From Pseudomonas lutea (GTDB lineage: Bacteria; Pseudomonadota; Gammaproteobacteria; Pseudomonadales; Pseudomonadaceae): 64,000 bases of DNA. Shown here piece by piece: positions 36,000-44,935 of this stretch. The position numbers and the translations under genes are program-made. The notes beneath the pieces are model-generated. The model was not told the DNA's origin. It was given only the letters and a program-made list of their open reading frames with translations, and did no database searches. Position 1 is the stretch's first letter. Every line of letters starts with the position of its first letter. The DNA lies in assembly GCF_000759445.1 (NCBI RefSeq), contig NZ_JRMB01000001.1, positions 124,001-188,000 of the forward strand. Direction: 5' to 3'.

Positions 36000-37154
36000 T
36001 TGAGCGTGGCGGCGCTTCCTTACTGGCGGCTCGCCAGCTTCTACCTGTTCTACTTCGCCTTGCTGGGCGCCACCGCGCCGTACATGGCGCTTTACTTCAG
36101 CCACCTTGGGTTTTCCGCGGCGCGAATAGGCGAGCTGGTAGCCATTCCGATGCTGATGCGCTGCATTGCTCCCAACGTCTGGGGATGGCTGGGCGATTAC
36201 ACCGGCCGGCGCCTGGTTATCGTACGCTTCGGCGCCCTGTGTGGGCTGGCATGTTTCAGCCTGATTCTGGTCGACAAGTCCTACGCCTGGCTGGCCATGG
36301 TCATGGCGCTGCATGCGTTTTTCTGGCACGCGGTGCTGCCTCAGTTTGAAGTCATTACCCTGACGCATCTGCAGGGGCAGACGTCCCGCTACAGCCAGAT
36401 ACGGCTATGGGGGTCGATCGGCTTCATCCTTTCGGTGGTCATGCTTGGCCGAATGCTGGAGTGGTTCAGCCTGGACCTCTATCCGCAACTGCTGCTGGTG
36501 ATACTGGTGGGTATCGTCGCAAGCAGCTGGTGGGTGCCAAATGCACAGCCGGTCGTTGCCGGCGCTCGGGTGGCCGGGGATGGCTTTCTCAAGCAACTGA
36601 TCCGGCCGGGAGTACTGGCGTTTTACGTCAGCGTCGCCCTTATACAACTGAGCCACGGCCCGTATTACACCTTCCTCACGCTGCACCTCGAACACCTCGG
36701 CTACACCCGCGGCCTGATTGGCATGCTGTGGGCGCTGGGGGTGGTCGCCGAAGTGTTGATGTTCATGGCCATGAGCCGGGTGTTGCAGCGTTTCAGCGTG
36801 CGTCAGGTACTGGTGGCAAGCTTTGCGATAGCGGCGTTGCGCTGGCTTTTACTGGGTCACCTGGCCGATCATCTGGCGATTCTGATCTTCGCCCAGTTGA
36901 TGCACGCGGCCACTTTTGGCAGCTTTCACGCGGCAGCCGTGCATTATGTCCAACGCAGTTTCGGGCCGCGTCAGCAAGGCCAGGGCCAGGCGTTGTACGC
37001 TGCCCTTTCCGGCACCGGCGGCGCGATGGGTGCGTTGTATTCCGGGTACAGCTGGAACGCGCTTGGCGCCGGCTGGACCTTTGCCATTGCGAGTCTGGCG
37101 GCAATGGCCGCTGCCGTCCTGACCGCCACATGTATGAAAGAGGAGCGCGTATGA
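36000..37154 (+). CDS. MFS transporter, PPP/LacY-like family
   Basis: A 384-residue membrane protein with about 12 helices. The start YWRLASFYLFYFALLGATAP, then MALYFSHLGFSAARIGELV, is typical of the 'PPP' (HcaT-like) MFS group. The start is uncertain: TTG at 36000 or GTG at 36006, 31-37 bases after aroC, no clear ribosome binding site. The stop overlaps the mtnB start (ATGA). Position before mtnB suggests uptake of a methylthio-nucleoside or related sulfur compound; that is inference. Confidence 0.85.
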   Translation: MSVAALPYWRLASFYLFYFALLGATAPYMALYFSHLGFSAARIGELVAIPMLMRCIAPNVWGWLGDYTGRRLVIVRFGALCGLACFSLILVDKSYAWLAMVMALHAFFWHAVLPQFEVITLTHLQGQTSRYSQIRLWGSIGFILSVVMLGRMLEWFSLDLYPQLLLVILVGIVASSWWVPNAQPVVAGARVAGDGFLKQLIRPGVLAFYVSVALIQLSHGPYYTFLTLHLEHLGYTRGLIGMLWALGVVAEVLMFMAMSRVLQRFSVRQVLVASFAIAALRWLLLGHLADHLAILIFAQLMHAATFGSFHAAAVHYVQRSFGPRQQGQGQALYAALSGTGGAMGALYSGYSWNALGAGWTFAIASLAAMAAAVLTATCMKEERV

Positions 37155-37765
37155 GTCGCGAAGCACTGGCTCGGGAAATCATTGAAGCCGGGCAGTTCCT
37201 GTATGCCCGCGGCTGGTCGCCCGCCACCAGCAGCAATTACTCCGTGCGCCTCTCGGCCAGCGAAGCGTTGCTGACGGTCTCCGGCAAGCACAAGGGGCAG
37301 TTGGGCATCGACGACGTCCTGGCGACCGATCTAGCAGGCAACAGTCTGGAACCGGGCAAAAAACCGTCCGCAGAAACCCTGCTCCACACCCAGCTTTATC
37401 GCTGCCGGCCAGAGGTGGGCGCCGTGTTGCACACCCACTCGGTCAACGCGACTGTACTCTCCAGGCTGACCGCCGCTGATCATCTGGTTTTTGAAGACTA
37501 CGAACTGCAAAAAGCTTTCAGTGGTGTGTCAACCCACGAGTCGCAGGTCCAGGTGCCGATCTTCGACAACGATCAGGACATTGCCCGCCTCGCCGGCAAG
37601 GTTCAACCCTGGCTTGATCAACACCCGGACTGCGTGGGCTATCTGATTCGTGGCCACGGCCTGTACACCTGGGGCGCGAAAATGACGGATGCCTTGCGCC
37701 AGATCGAAGCCTTTGAATTTCTGTTCGAGTGCGAGCTTAAAATGCTGTCGGTGCTCAACCGCTGA
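37151..37765 (+). CDS. mtnB: Methylthioribulose-1-phosphate dehydratase
   Basis: A 204-residue class II aldolase-fold zinc enzyme of the methionine salvage pathway, dehydrating 5-methylthioribulose-1-phosphate. Zinc ligands are the His pair in LHTHSVNATVL and the later His in IRGHGLYTWG. The ATG at 37151 overlaps the stop of the MFS gene and has GAGGAG five bases upstream. A longer in-frame extension upstream lies wholly within the MFS gene and is not coding. Followed by mtnD and mtnC on the same strand. Confidence 0.93.
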   Translation: MSREALAREIIEAGQFLYARGWSPATSSNYSVRLSASEALLTVSGKHKGQLGIDDVLATDLAGNSLEPGKKPSAETLLHTQLYRCRPEVGAVLHTHSVNATVLSRLTAADHLVFEDYELQKAFSGVSTHESQVQVPIFDNDQDIARLAGKVQPWLDQHPDCVGYLIRGHGLYTWGAKMTDALRQIEAFEFLFECELKMLSVLNR

Positions 37766-37770
37766 TCGCC

Positions 37771-37835
37771 AAGCCAAGCCAAGCCAAGCCAAGCCAAGCC
37801 AAGCCGAGCCAAGCCGAGCCAAGCCGAGCCAAGCA
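37771..37835. repeat. Pentanucleotide microsatellite between mtnB and mtnD
   Basis: Six copies of AAGCC (37771-37800) are followed by three AAGCC-GAGCC pairs (37801-37830) and a partial copy. The run starts five bases after the mtnB stop. It is likely to change length by slippage. Confidence 0.9.
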
Positions 37836-37914
37836 GCCTGGCGCTCCCACAGCCTGAATCAACACGCCACCTTCACCTAAGCGTCAAGGGGCGCGGAACG
37901 AATCGAGGAACACC

Positions 37915-38460
37915 ATGAGCAGTCTGTCCGTTTACCACGTGTCATCCCCCGAACTGCCGAACAAAGTGCTGACCCACTTCGAGGACATTGCCTCGACCCT
38001 GGCCGAGCACGGCGTGGCATTTCACCGCTGGCAGGCGGCAACCCCCATCACCCCCGGCGCCAGCCAAGAGGAAGTCATCGCGGCGTACCGCACCCAGATC
38101 GACAGGTTGATGACCGAGCGGGGATACGTGACCGTGGATGTGATCAGCCTCAACAGCGACCATCCGCAAAAAGCCGAACTGCGCGCCAGGTTTCTCGAAG
38201 AGCACCAGCATGGCGAGGATGAAGTGCGTTTCTTCGTGGCGGGGCGCGGCCTGTTTACCTTGCACATCGACGATTTTGTCTACGCCGTGCTGTGCGAAAA
38301 GAACGACCTGATCTCGGTACCGGCCGGCACGCGCCACTGGTTCGACATGGGCGAACATCCCCACTTCATCGCGATTCGCCTGTTCAACAACCCCGAGGGT
38401 TGGGTGGCGAAATTCACCGGCGAGAGCATCGCCAGCCAATTTCCGCGTCTGGAGGACTGA
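37915..38460 (+). CDS. mtnD: Acireductone dioxygenase
   Basis: A 181-residue cupin of the methionine salvage pathway. It oxidises acireductone to formate and 2-oxo-4-methylthiobutanoate (iron form) or to methylthiopropionate, CO and formate (nickel form). Metal ligands are seen in EEHQHGEDEVRFFVAG (His, His, Glu) and AGTRHWFDMG (His). ATG at 37915 follows GAGGAAC. Six bases separate it from mtnC. Confidence 0.95.
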   Translation: MSSLSVYHVSSPELPNKVLTHFEDIASTLAEHGVAFHRWQAATPITPGASQEEVIAAYRTQIDRLMTERGYVTVDVISLNSDHPQKAELRARFLEEHQHGEDEVRFFVAGRGLFTLHIDDFVYAVLCEKNDLISVPAGTRHWFDMGEHPHFIAIRLFNNPEGWVAKFTGESIASQFPRLED

Positions 38461-38466
38461 CCTCTC

Positions 38467-39150
38467 ATGGCCATCAAAGCGATTCTGACCGACATCGAAG
38501 GCACCACCAGCGCTGTGAGCTTCGTCTTTGACGTGCTTTTCCCGTACGCGCGGGAGCATCTGCCTGCCTTTGTCCGACAGCACGCCGCTGACCCGGCTGT
38601 CGCTGCGCAACTGCAGGCGGTCCGCAACGACAGCGGTGAGCAGGGTGCGGACATCGATCGCGTCATTGCCATCCTGCTGCAATGGATCGCCGAAGACCGC
38701 AAGGCCACGCCGCTTAAAGCTCTGCAGGGCATGGTTTGGGAGCAGGGGTATAAGGCCGGCCAGCTAAAGGGGCATGTTTACGAAGATGCCGTTATAGCGT
38801 TGAAACAGTGGCATCAGGCCGGCTACGCGCTTTACGTTTACTCGTCGGGTTCGATCCAGGCGCAAAGGCTGATTTTTGGTTGTTCGGAGGCGGGCGATCT
38901 GTCCGCGCTGTTCAGCGGCTATTTTGACACCACCTCAGGCCCCAAACGCGAGGACGCGTCCTATCGATCCATCGCGTCAAGCATCGGACAGCCGCCCGAG
39001 TCCATCCTGTTCCTGTCCGACATCGTCGAAGAACTCGACGCTGCACAGCGATCCGGCATGTGCACCTGCGCATTGGTGCGCGACGGTGGCACTTTGGTCG
39101 GGCATCTGAATGTCAGCAGCTTCGCATCGATCGACCCTGGCGCTTTCTGA
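38467..39150 (+). CDS. mtnC: Enolase-phosphatase E1
   Basis: A 227-residue HAD-family enzyme that enolises and dephosphorylates 2,3-diketo-5-methylthiopentyl-1-phosphate to acireductone. HAD motif I is [21 protein letters not shown], motif II in [11 protein letters not shown], and motif IV near [17 protein letters not shown] at 38467 lies six bases after the mtnD stop, with GGAGG twelve bases upstream inside mtnD. A strong terminator follows, closing the aroC-mtn transcript. Confidence 0.95.
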   Translation: MAIKAILTDIEGTTSAVSFVFDVLFPYAREHLPAFVRQHAADPAVAAQLQAVRNDSGEQGADIDRVIAILLQWIAEDRKATPLKALQGMVWEQGYKAGQLKGHVYEDAVIALKQWHQAGYALYVYSSGSIQAQRLIFGCSEAGDLSALFSGYFDTTSGPKREDASYRSIASSIGQPPESILFLSDIVEELDAAQRSGMCTCALVRDGGTLVGHLNVSSFASIDPGAF

Positions 39151-39174
39151 CCTTCAAGGTGTGTCGAAAACAGG

Positions 39175-39204
39175 CGGCCAATGTCCATGACATTGGCCGT
39201 TTTT
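39175..39204 (+). terminator. Rho-independent terminator after mtnC
   Basis: CGGCCAATGTC (39175-39185) and GACATTGGCCG (39189-39199) form a perfect 11-base-pair stem with a 3-base loop, followed by TTTTT (39200-39204). The rest of the 322-base gap to the LuxR gene holds no other gene. Confidence 0.92.
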
Positions 39205-39331
39205 GTATCCAAATGCGAAAAAATGTAAGCAGGTTTTTGTTCGTTTGTGGGAAGTTGCTGGTTTCACGGTCAGGCATGCCTGTTTGTTTTCCCCCCTGTG
39301 TTTAACCCTTCTGGACTGTGTAACCCTTCGC

Positions 39332-39348
39332 CTGTCGGACCCTGACAG
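39332..39348. promoter_or_regulatory. lux-box-like inverted repeat upstream of the LuxR gene
   Basis: CTGTC (39332-39336) and GACAG (39344-39348) are separated by 7 bases. Most lux boxes fit CT-N12-AG; this one is CT-N13-AG, so the match is imperfect. It lies 125 bases upstream of the LuxR start. Confidence 0.3.
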
Positions 39349-39472
39349 CGAGTCACTGCAGCCGGCGTCTTTGTCTTCATGACGAAACCCGGCGCGCTGT
39401 TGCAGCTGCCATGCATAAAAAAATCCAAGGGTTATCAGGGCCGCGTTTTTGATGGTTTTAACGGGAGGGAAG

Positions 39473-40189
39473 ATGAAAAACGCACAGCCAGGGACGCTGA
39501 GTCCATTGATACAACAGATGGTCAGCAGCATCACTGAACAGGATGGCGATGCGGCGATCGCCAACGCGCTCGACTGGCTTCGGGCCGAGTGCCGCAGCGA
39601 GCGGGCGATGCTTTACCAGTATCGCAACGGCGTACTGCTCAGCTGCATCACATCCAATGTCGACAGCTATTGGAAGGACCTGTATTGCCAGGGAAGGTTA
39701 ATGATCGAAGACCCGGTCATTCGCTGCTACCGCCACACCCTCGGTTTTCTCCACTGGGAGGAGGCTTTCAAGACGTATCCGCCCTCATCCGCCTTCATGG
39801 CGGCGGTGCAAGACTGCGAGTTGCTGCCGGCGTGCTCCTATGGGTACAGCAGCCAGAGCCGCGCCAATCAGGATGTCATCACCATCTGCACGCTCAACGG
39901 CATGGAACGTCCGCTGACCCACAATGACCGTTATTTGCTGACGAGCCTGGTGCCGATGCTTCACGTGGCAGGGAAGGGCCGCCAGTTGCAGACCCGGGCG
40001 CTGTCGCCCAAGGAGCTCGAAATTCTGAAATGGGCGCGCGAAGGCAAGACTGCCTGGGAAATCGGCCTGATCAAGGAAGTGTCGGAAGCCACCGTCAAAC
40101 ATCACTTCAAGAGCATTTACGCCAAGCTAGGTGTCACCAACCGGGCGCAGGCGGTGGGGGAGGCGTTGTGTCGAGGCATCATTCAGTAG
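39473..40189 (+). CDS. LuxR family quorum-sensing receptor (solo)
   Basis: A 238-residue regulator with an N-terminal autoinducer-binding domain and a C-terminal GerE helix-turn-helix (LSPKELEILKWAREGKTAWE...VKHHFKSIYAKLGVTNRAQAV). The acyl-homoserine-lactone pocket residues are all kept with TraR spacing: Trp67, Tyr71, Asp80, Pro81, Trp95 and Gly124 (TraR 57, 61, 70, 71, 85, 113). No luxI synthase is in the window, so it probably answers signals made elsewhere. ATG at 39473 has GGAGGG four bases upstream. Confidence 0.9.
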   Translation: MKNAQPGTLSPLIQQMVSSITEQDGDAAIANALDWLRAECRSERAMLYQYRNGVLLSCITSNVDSYWKDLYCQGRLMIEDPVIRCYRHTLGFLHWEEAFKTYPPSSAFMAAVQDCELLPACSYGYSSQSRANQDVITICTLNGMERPLTHNDRYLLTSLVPMLHVAGKGRQLQTRALSPKELEILKWAREGKTAWEIGLIKEVSEATVKHHFKSIYAKLGVTNRAQAVGEALCRGIIQ

Positions 40190-40238
40190 TAAAGGATGCA
40201 CTGACGCTGGCGCTTCACGGGTCGAGCAAATAACGGGC

Positions 40239-40270
40239 AAAAAAAACCGCGATAGCAATGACTATCGCGG
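40239..40270 (-). terminator. Terminator of the DUF3509 gene (minus strand)
   Basis: CCGCGATAG (40247-40255) and CTATCGCGG (40262-40270) pair around a 6-base loop. On the minus strand the stem is followed by eight T (complement of A at 40239-40246). It lies 75 bases after the DUF3509 stop and also faces the end of the LuxR gene. Confidence 0.85.
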
Positions 40271-40344
40271 AAATCTACAAGGGATGCTTCGAGAGAGAGT
40301 GGAACGAATAACGACCGGGCCTGCATAGCGCCCGGTTTTAACAA

Positions 40345-40623
40345 TTAGCGAGTGTGGTACGTCGGCAGATCGAAACGGTGTTGGCTCTGTAGCATCGAGA
40401 TGGCCGGCAGTTCACTGGCTTGCGCAGCCAGGTCGCGGCGAATCGCGCTGATCACCCATTCCAGTTGGACAGGGGTGTGCAGCTGGGCGTAGGAGACGCA
40501 GCGACGGATATTTGTGCCTTCATCGTTACGCAGGGTCAACAGAACGCCGCCGTCCGGACGAGGTTGGGTAGTGACTTCGAAATCGGAAAATACGGATGCG
40601 AATTTTTCTTGGATGAAAGTCAT
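40345..40623 (-). CDS. DUF3509 family protein
   Basis: A 92-residue cytoplasmic protein of a family I know almost only from Pseudomonas. Typical features: the N-terminal FIQEKFASVFSDFEVTTQPR and LTLRNDEG with IRRCVSYAQL. No function known. ATG at 40623 has GGAG nine bases upstream, better than the ATG at 40638. The upstream 465 bases are AT-rich near the gene and should carry its promoter; a strong terminator follows. Confidence 0.82.
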   Translation of the reverse strand: MTFIQEKFASVFSDFEVTTQPRPDGGVLLTLRNDEGTNIRRCVSYAQLHTPVQLEWVISAIRRDLAAQASELPAISMLQSQHRFDLPTYHTR

Positions 40624-41088
40624 GTCTAGAGGCTCCATTGCTCATGGGATAACAAGCTTGGAATTACTAGTGCAGCGACTGTGCCAGTTTCAACGAGGGT
40701 AAAAAAACCAATAAAATCAAGGGCTTAAATTTATTCGTGAAATAGTTCGCCGTGCAATTTGCATGAAAGGCCGTCGGGCATCCTGCAATTTACCGGAGAT
40801 GAGGGGGATGAGGGAGGTACGAGAGGGGCGTCCAGCAAGTGGCAGCTAATGGTGAGACAGTGTTATCCGGGATTTATTTCGCGAAACACTGAAATTTTTC
40901 GTAAAAACCGGCTTTTTGCTATCGCGATGATTTAAACAGCTGATTTGGCGCCGCCATGCCTGGCTGGCATTGTTGCCTCCATTCAGCTGCCAGGCCCAAG
41001 TGGAACTAGCGGTACTGCGCGTTGCTCATAGGTTGCTTGCCCCCCTTCGATTATTGGCGCGATCAGTGTCGCGTTACTGGAGTTAAAA
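40624..41088. other. Long divergent intergenic region DUF3509 / ankyrin gene
   Basis: No gene seen. The part next to DUF3509 (40690-40745) is AT-rich (AAAAAAACCAATAAAATC), suiting a promoter on the minus strand. Near 40895-40920 a TTTTTCG/AAAAACC stretch is the only other AT-rich part. Confidence 0.4.
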
Positions 41089-41625
41089 ATGTCTGACACC
41101 ACCCCGACCCCCGGTTCCGCTACCCGCATGACGGACGAAGAGGCGCTGGAATTCGCCGAGCAGGTGTTCGACCGCGCCCGTGCAGGCGACGCCCCCATGC
41201 TGGACCGCCTGCTGGAAAACGGCTTGACGCCCAATCTCCGTAATCACAAGGGCGACACGCTGCTGATGCTGGCCAGTTACCACGGTCACCAGGACGCGGT
41301 GAAGGTTCTGCTCAAGCACAAGGCTGATCCCGAACTGCGCAATGACAATGGTCAAAGCCCCATCGCGGGCGCGGCGTTCAAGGGCGATCTTGAGACCGTC
41401 AAAATTCTCGTAGAGGGCGGCGCGGACGTCGAAGGCGCTTCGGCGGACGGGCGTACGGCCTTGATGATGGCGGCGATGTTCAACCGCACCGCTATCGTTG
41501 ATTACCTGATATCAAAAGGTGCCAACCCGCACATCAAGGACGCCAAGGGCGTTACCCCGCTGATGGCGGCGCAGACGATGGGTGCGACCGAGACGGCCGA
41601 ACAGCTCACGCGTTTAGGCGCCTGA
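41089..41625 (+). CDS. Ankyrin-repeat protein
   Basis: A 178-residue soluble protein made of about four ankyrin repeats from residue 30 on: LLENGLTPNLRNHKGDTLLM, VLLKHKADPELRNDNGQSPI, ILVEGGADVEGASADGRTAL and YLISKGANPHIKDAKGVTPL. No signal peptide, so cytoplasmic protein-binding scaffold. Bacterial homologues often stand next to catalase genes, but no catalase is here. ATG at 41089 has GGAG eight bases upstream. A terminator follows. Confidence 0.9.
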   Translation: MSDTTPTPGSATRMTDEEALEFAEQVFDRARAGDAPMLDRLLENGLTPNLRNHKGDTLLMLASYHGHQDAVKVLLKHKADPELRNDNGQSPIAGAAFKGDLETVKILVEGGADVEGASADGRTALMMAAMFNRTAIVDYLISKGANPHIKDAKGVTPLMAAQTMGATETAEQLTRLGA

Positions 41626-41632
41626 GCGATAG

Positions 41633-41673
41633 AGGCGCGCGGCATTTCCGGCTATCCTGCGCGCCTGTTTTTT
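41633..41673 (+). terminator. Rho-independent terminator after the ankyrin gene
   Basis: AGGCGCGC (41633-41640) pairs with GCGCGCCT (41659-41666); one base later comes TTTTTT (41668-41673). Confidence 0.75.
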
Positions 41674-41692
41674 AGCCCCCGGACGATCCGCC

Positions 41693-42202
41693 ATGAAAGC
41701 TTCACTCATCGAATTCATCAGCAAGATCAGCTCCGGCTGCATGAGCGATGAAGGAATCGAAATGGTCGCCGAAGAGGCGGCGCAGGCTTACGCTGACCCT
41801 GAAGCCTTCCTGGTAGCCAATCCCGACATCAACTTTGACGAAACCTTCCCCATCCCGCTGGGCGAGTGGGTCGTCGTCGGCAGCCTTCCCGATACCGTCC
41901 TGTTCCAGGCAGACACTTACGCCGAGTTGCTTGGAGAGATCATGGCGTCGTTCGGGCCGAACGTGGCGTTTAACATCAAGCCCAAACAACTGGCCAAAGC
42001 CGAACCGCTGGCGGCCCTCAACCGAATCCAGATCCAGCTGTCCAGCATGAACAAGGACATGGGCGGGTACGTGCTGATGAACTTCAGCGAGCCGCTGGAC
42101 CACGCGTTGCAGGCGGTTTTGGTCTATGGAGCCGACGTGCAGCAGGTCATGGCCCTGGGCGTAGAACTCGGCCTGTTCATAGAGCCTGCGCTGCCCGCCT
42201 GA
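41693..42202 (+). CDS. Conserved hypothetical protein
   Basis: A 169-residue acidic cytoplasmic protein (MKASLIEFISKISSGCMSDE at the start). No signal peptide or membrane segment, and no motif that I can assign. Codon use is like the neighbours. It begins 20 bases after a terminator, so its promoter must overlap the end of the ankyrin transcript or some readthrough occurs. No strong ribosome binding site. Next comes a chemoreceptor with its own promoter. Confidence 0.65.
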   Translation: MKASLIEFISKISSGCMSDEGIEMVAEEAAQAYADPEAFLVANPDINFDETFPIPLGEWVVVGSLPDTVLFQADTYAELLGEIMASFGPNVAFNIKPKQLAKAEPLAALNRIQIQLSSMNKDMGGYVLMNFSEPLDHALQAVLVYGADVQQVMALGVELGLFIEPALPA

Positions 42203-42277
42203 TTGCTGTGCCTTGAGCCACTGCCTCGTACCGAGGACTTTGCGCCAATCACCCGAGAAGTTTCCCGAAAAGAGTCT

Positions 42278-42304
42278 TAAATATCCGCGACGGTGCGTCG
42301 ATAT
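42278..42304 (+). promoter_or_regulatory. Sigma-28 (FliA) promoter of the chemoreceptor gene
   Basis: TAAA (42278-42281), exactly 15 bases, then GTCGATAT (42297-42304): compare the FliA consensus TAAA-N15-GCCGATAA, six of eight in the -10. It is 60 bases upstream of the start codon, which fits a flagellar-regulon gene. Confidence 0.6.
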
Positions 42305-42363
42305 GCTTTGTATAAGAGCAGTCCGTAGCTCGCGTTATTCATTGACCGCAGGGGAGCTTCAGG

Positions 42364-43977
42364 ATGTCGATCAAACTTCGTTTGTTTTTGTTGGTGGGGA
42401 CGGGTGCCCTGGCCGTCCTGATTGTCAGCGTGGTGAGTTACCTGGGTAACGCACGCATGGCTTCGGCCATGATCGACAACGAAGTCAGCCTGACGGCGCT
42501 GGGCAATCATCTGCAGGCAGACATGATGCATGACGCCCTGCGGGCGGACGTGCTCTCGGCCATGCTGGTCGGGTTGGGCAAGAGCGAGACAACCCGTGGC
42601 GAAGTGCTTGATGGCCTCAAGGAACATGCTGCCCAGTTTCGCAAAGCCGTTGGCGATAATCTCACGCTGCCCATCAATGCAACCCTCAAGGCCGAACTCG
42701 GAAAACTGAAACCCAGCCTGGATGGCTACATTGACGCCGGTGAACGCATTGTTGGCCTGGCGCTGGCCAGTCCCGAAAAAGCCCAGCAGGAACTGGGCAC
42801 CTTTTCGGCGGCCTTCACTGACCTCGAAGGCCGGATGTCAGCCCTCAGCGACTTGATCGAAGACAACTCGAAAACCAGCGCCGAGACCACCCGCAATGCC
42901 ATTCGTGTCGCCAACCTCACCCTGGCGACCGTGCTCGTCGCCAGCCTGTTGCTGCTGCTCACCCAGGGACGCTGGGTCACCCGCAGCATCATGCTTCCCC
43001 TGCAATCGGCCAGTCGGATCGCTGACAGCATTGCCCATGGCAACCTCAGCGAACCCATTACCGAGCCCGCCAGCCGCGACGAAGCGAGCCTGTTGATTCG
43101 CAGCCTTGCCGTCATGCAGCGGGACCTGCGCGGCATGATTGAAGCGGTGCGTGGCAATGCCAACGGCGTCACGCGCATGAGTACGCAACTCAGCACCGGT
43201 TGCCATCAGGTGGCTGGCAGCAGTCAGCAACAAAGTGCCGCGGCGGCAACCATGTCTGCGGCCGCGACCGAGATGACCGCCAGTATCGAGGAAATCACCC
43301 GGCACGCCGAGCAGGCGCGCGAAATGGCCAGTCAGGCCGAGGCACTCGCCAAGAATGGCGGGCGGGTCATCCATCAAGTGGTCAGCGACATGGACGGCAT
43401 CGCCCGATCGGCGCAACAGTCCGCCCAGGTCATACGCACCCTGGACAAGGACTCTGAGGCCATCTTCAACATCATCCAGGTGATCAAGAGCATTGCCGAC
43501 CAGACCAACCTGCTGGCGCTGAACGCTGCCATTGAGGCAGCGCGCGCCGGTGAGCAGGGCCGGGGTTTTGCGGTAGTAGCCGATGAAGTGCGCAGCCTGG
43601 CAGGACGTACCAGCGCCTCGACCCAGGAAATCACCGCCATGGTTGCCCGCATCCAGCACAGCACCCGCGAGGCGGTGACCAGCATGGAGGCAGGTGTTGC
43701 ACAGGTCGATAAGGGTATGGCGGTGACGGCCGAAGTCGAGCAAAGCATTCGGGACATTCTTGACGCAACGCTCAACACGACTCATCTGGTCAACGACATC
43801 ACCCGGACCATCGGCGAGCAGAGCCTGGCCAGCAACGAGATCGCCCATCAGGTGGAAACGATTGCGCGCATGTCCGAGAGCAACAGCCAGATCATCGGTA
43901 CAACGGCGACCACCACCGATCAGCTATCTGCCATGGCCGACCAGCTGTCGCAGTCGGTGGACCGGTTCCGGCTCTGA
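42364..43977 (+). CDS. Methyl-accepting chemotaxis protein
   Basis: A 537-residue inner-membrane chemoreceptor. Transmembrane helices at about 8-28 and 188-206 bracket a periplasmic four-helix-bundle-type sensor domain of some 155 residues. A HAMP domain follows (about 208-262), then the cytoplasmic signalling domain with the invariant hairpin tip [20 protein letters not shown] and [17 protein letters not shown]. The ligand is unknown. ATG at 42364 follows GGGGAG, and a sigma-28 promoter is visible. No other chemotaxis gene nearby. Confidence 0.95.
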   Translation: MSIKLRLFLLVGTGALAVLIVSVVSYLGNARMASAMIDNEVSLTALGNHLQADMMHDALRADVLSAMLVGLGKSETTRGEVLDGLKEHAAQFRKAVGDNLTLPINATLKAELGKLKPSLDGYIDAGERIVGLALASPEKAQQELGTFSAAFTDLEGRMSALSDLIEDNSKTSAETTRNAIRVANLTLATVLVASLLLLLTQGRWVTRSIMLPLQSASRIADSIAHGNLSEPITEPASRDEASLLIRSLAVMQRDLRGMIEAVRGNANGVTRMSTQLSTGCHQVAGSSQQQSAAAATMSAAATEMTASIEEITRHAEQAREMASQAEALAKNGGRVIHQVVSDMDGIARSAQQSAQVIRTLDKDSEAIFNIIQVIKSIADQTNLLALNAAIEAARAGEQGRGFAVVADEVRSLAGRTSASTQEITAMVARIQHSTREAVTSMEAGVAQVDKGMAVTAEVEQSIRDILDATLNTTHLVNDITRTIGEQSLASNEIAHQVETIARMSESNSQIIGTTATTTDQLSAMADQLSQSVDRFRL

Positions 43978-44045
43978 CGTTCGGCGAGGAGGGGCTGTGA
44001 ATATGACGGTTGCCAGAGTCGAGGCACTCGGCCCCTGACAGCGGT

Positions 44046-44780
44046 TCAGGCCGTCATGGTCCGGTTCAACGCGACGATTTGCTCATGGGTGAATTGGCTC
44101 TCGGAGGCCATGAACCTGGCGAAGAGCGCGTCACGATTTTCAGGTGCCCGGGCCTTGTCAGCGGCATTGAGTGCAAGCTTCAGCTCAGTCAGCGTCAGTT
44201 CAGTGCAGTACGCAGGTGTGCCCGGCTGCTGACGCCACGAGTCTTCCAGAGTGCCCGCGGCGAGTGCAGCGAAACCTGTGTCTTCAACAAGGCTCTGCGC
44301 CACCGATTCAGCGTGTACGTCGGCGCCAGCCACAGGTAGAGCCAGGCGTTTCGGAGATCCGTCCGGCTGGCCTTTTTCAGCGAGGGTCGCCGCCAGCACA
44401 GCATTCCATGCCTTGATGACGGGGCGTCCAAGCTGCGCACTGACCCACAGACTTTCGGGCAAGCCGTCATCGACTTCCTTTATCGACCCGTCCCGCGCCG
44501 GATAGTAGTTGGAGGTGTCTATGACGACGGTCTCGTGCGGCACATGGCTCAACGTTTCATGCAGATTAGGGTAGCGGGCGAAAGGGATGGAAAGGATAAC
44601 GACCTCTACCTCGCGAACCGCTTCTTCTTTGGTGACGGCAGAGGCGCCTATCTGATCAGCAAGGTTCTGGATGCTTTGCGGACCTCTCGAGTTGGCCAGC
44701 TTTACCTTATGACCAGAGGCCACCAGTTTGCGGGCAAGTGTGGCGCCGATATTACCGGCTCCAATAATTCCAATTTTCAT
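44046..44780 (-). CDS. NADP/F420-type reductase with Rossmann fold
   Basis: A 244-residue cytoplasmic oxidoreductase. MKIGIIGAGNIGATLARKLV is the dinucleotide-binding start, then VKLANSRGPQS, which resembles NADP-binding proteins of the F420-dependent reductase family (DinuBP). Pseudomonas does not make F420, so the partner is probably NADPH alone with some small substrate. ATG at 44780 has GAGGA nine bases upstream; a TTG at 44795 is also in frame. It follows the MarR gene on the same strand after 155 bases and may be co-regulated. Confidence 0.82.
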   Translation of the reverse strand: MKIGIIGAGNIGATLARKLVASGHKVKLANSRGPQSIQNLADQIGASAVTKEEAVREVEVVILSIPFARYPNLHETLSHVPHETVVIDTSNYYPARDGSIKEVDDGLPESLWVSAQLGRPVIKAWNAVLAATLAEKGQPDGSPKRLALPVAGADVHAESVAQSLVEDTGFAALAAGTLEDSWRQQPGTPAYCTELTLTELKLALNAADKARAPENRDALFARFMASESQFTHEQIVALNRTMTA

Positions 44781-44935
44781 GGGCTCAATCCTCAATGTTT
44801 AGAAAACAGTAATTGTTGCGCGCTGACCACTGTTGCCATCGTCGGCGCAAACGTTGTGCCGTGAAGCGGTGAACGTCTGCGCCGAAAATCACATTCGCCC
44901 CATTCAGGGTTCAAACCCACAGGTCGCTGCAGCAC

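Noticed and set aside
36407..37150. In-frame 5' extension of mtnB inside the MFS gene
   Set aside because: The extension reads as an out-of-frame translation of the transporter, and the ATG at 37151 has a strong ribosome binding site and the family length.
40895..40930. Small RNA or riboswitch in the 465-base gap between DUF3509 and the ankyrin gene
   Set aside because: No terminator, no conserved structure recognisable by eye, only AT-rich patches that suit promoters.
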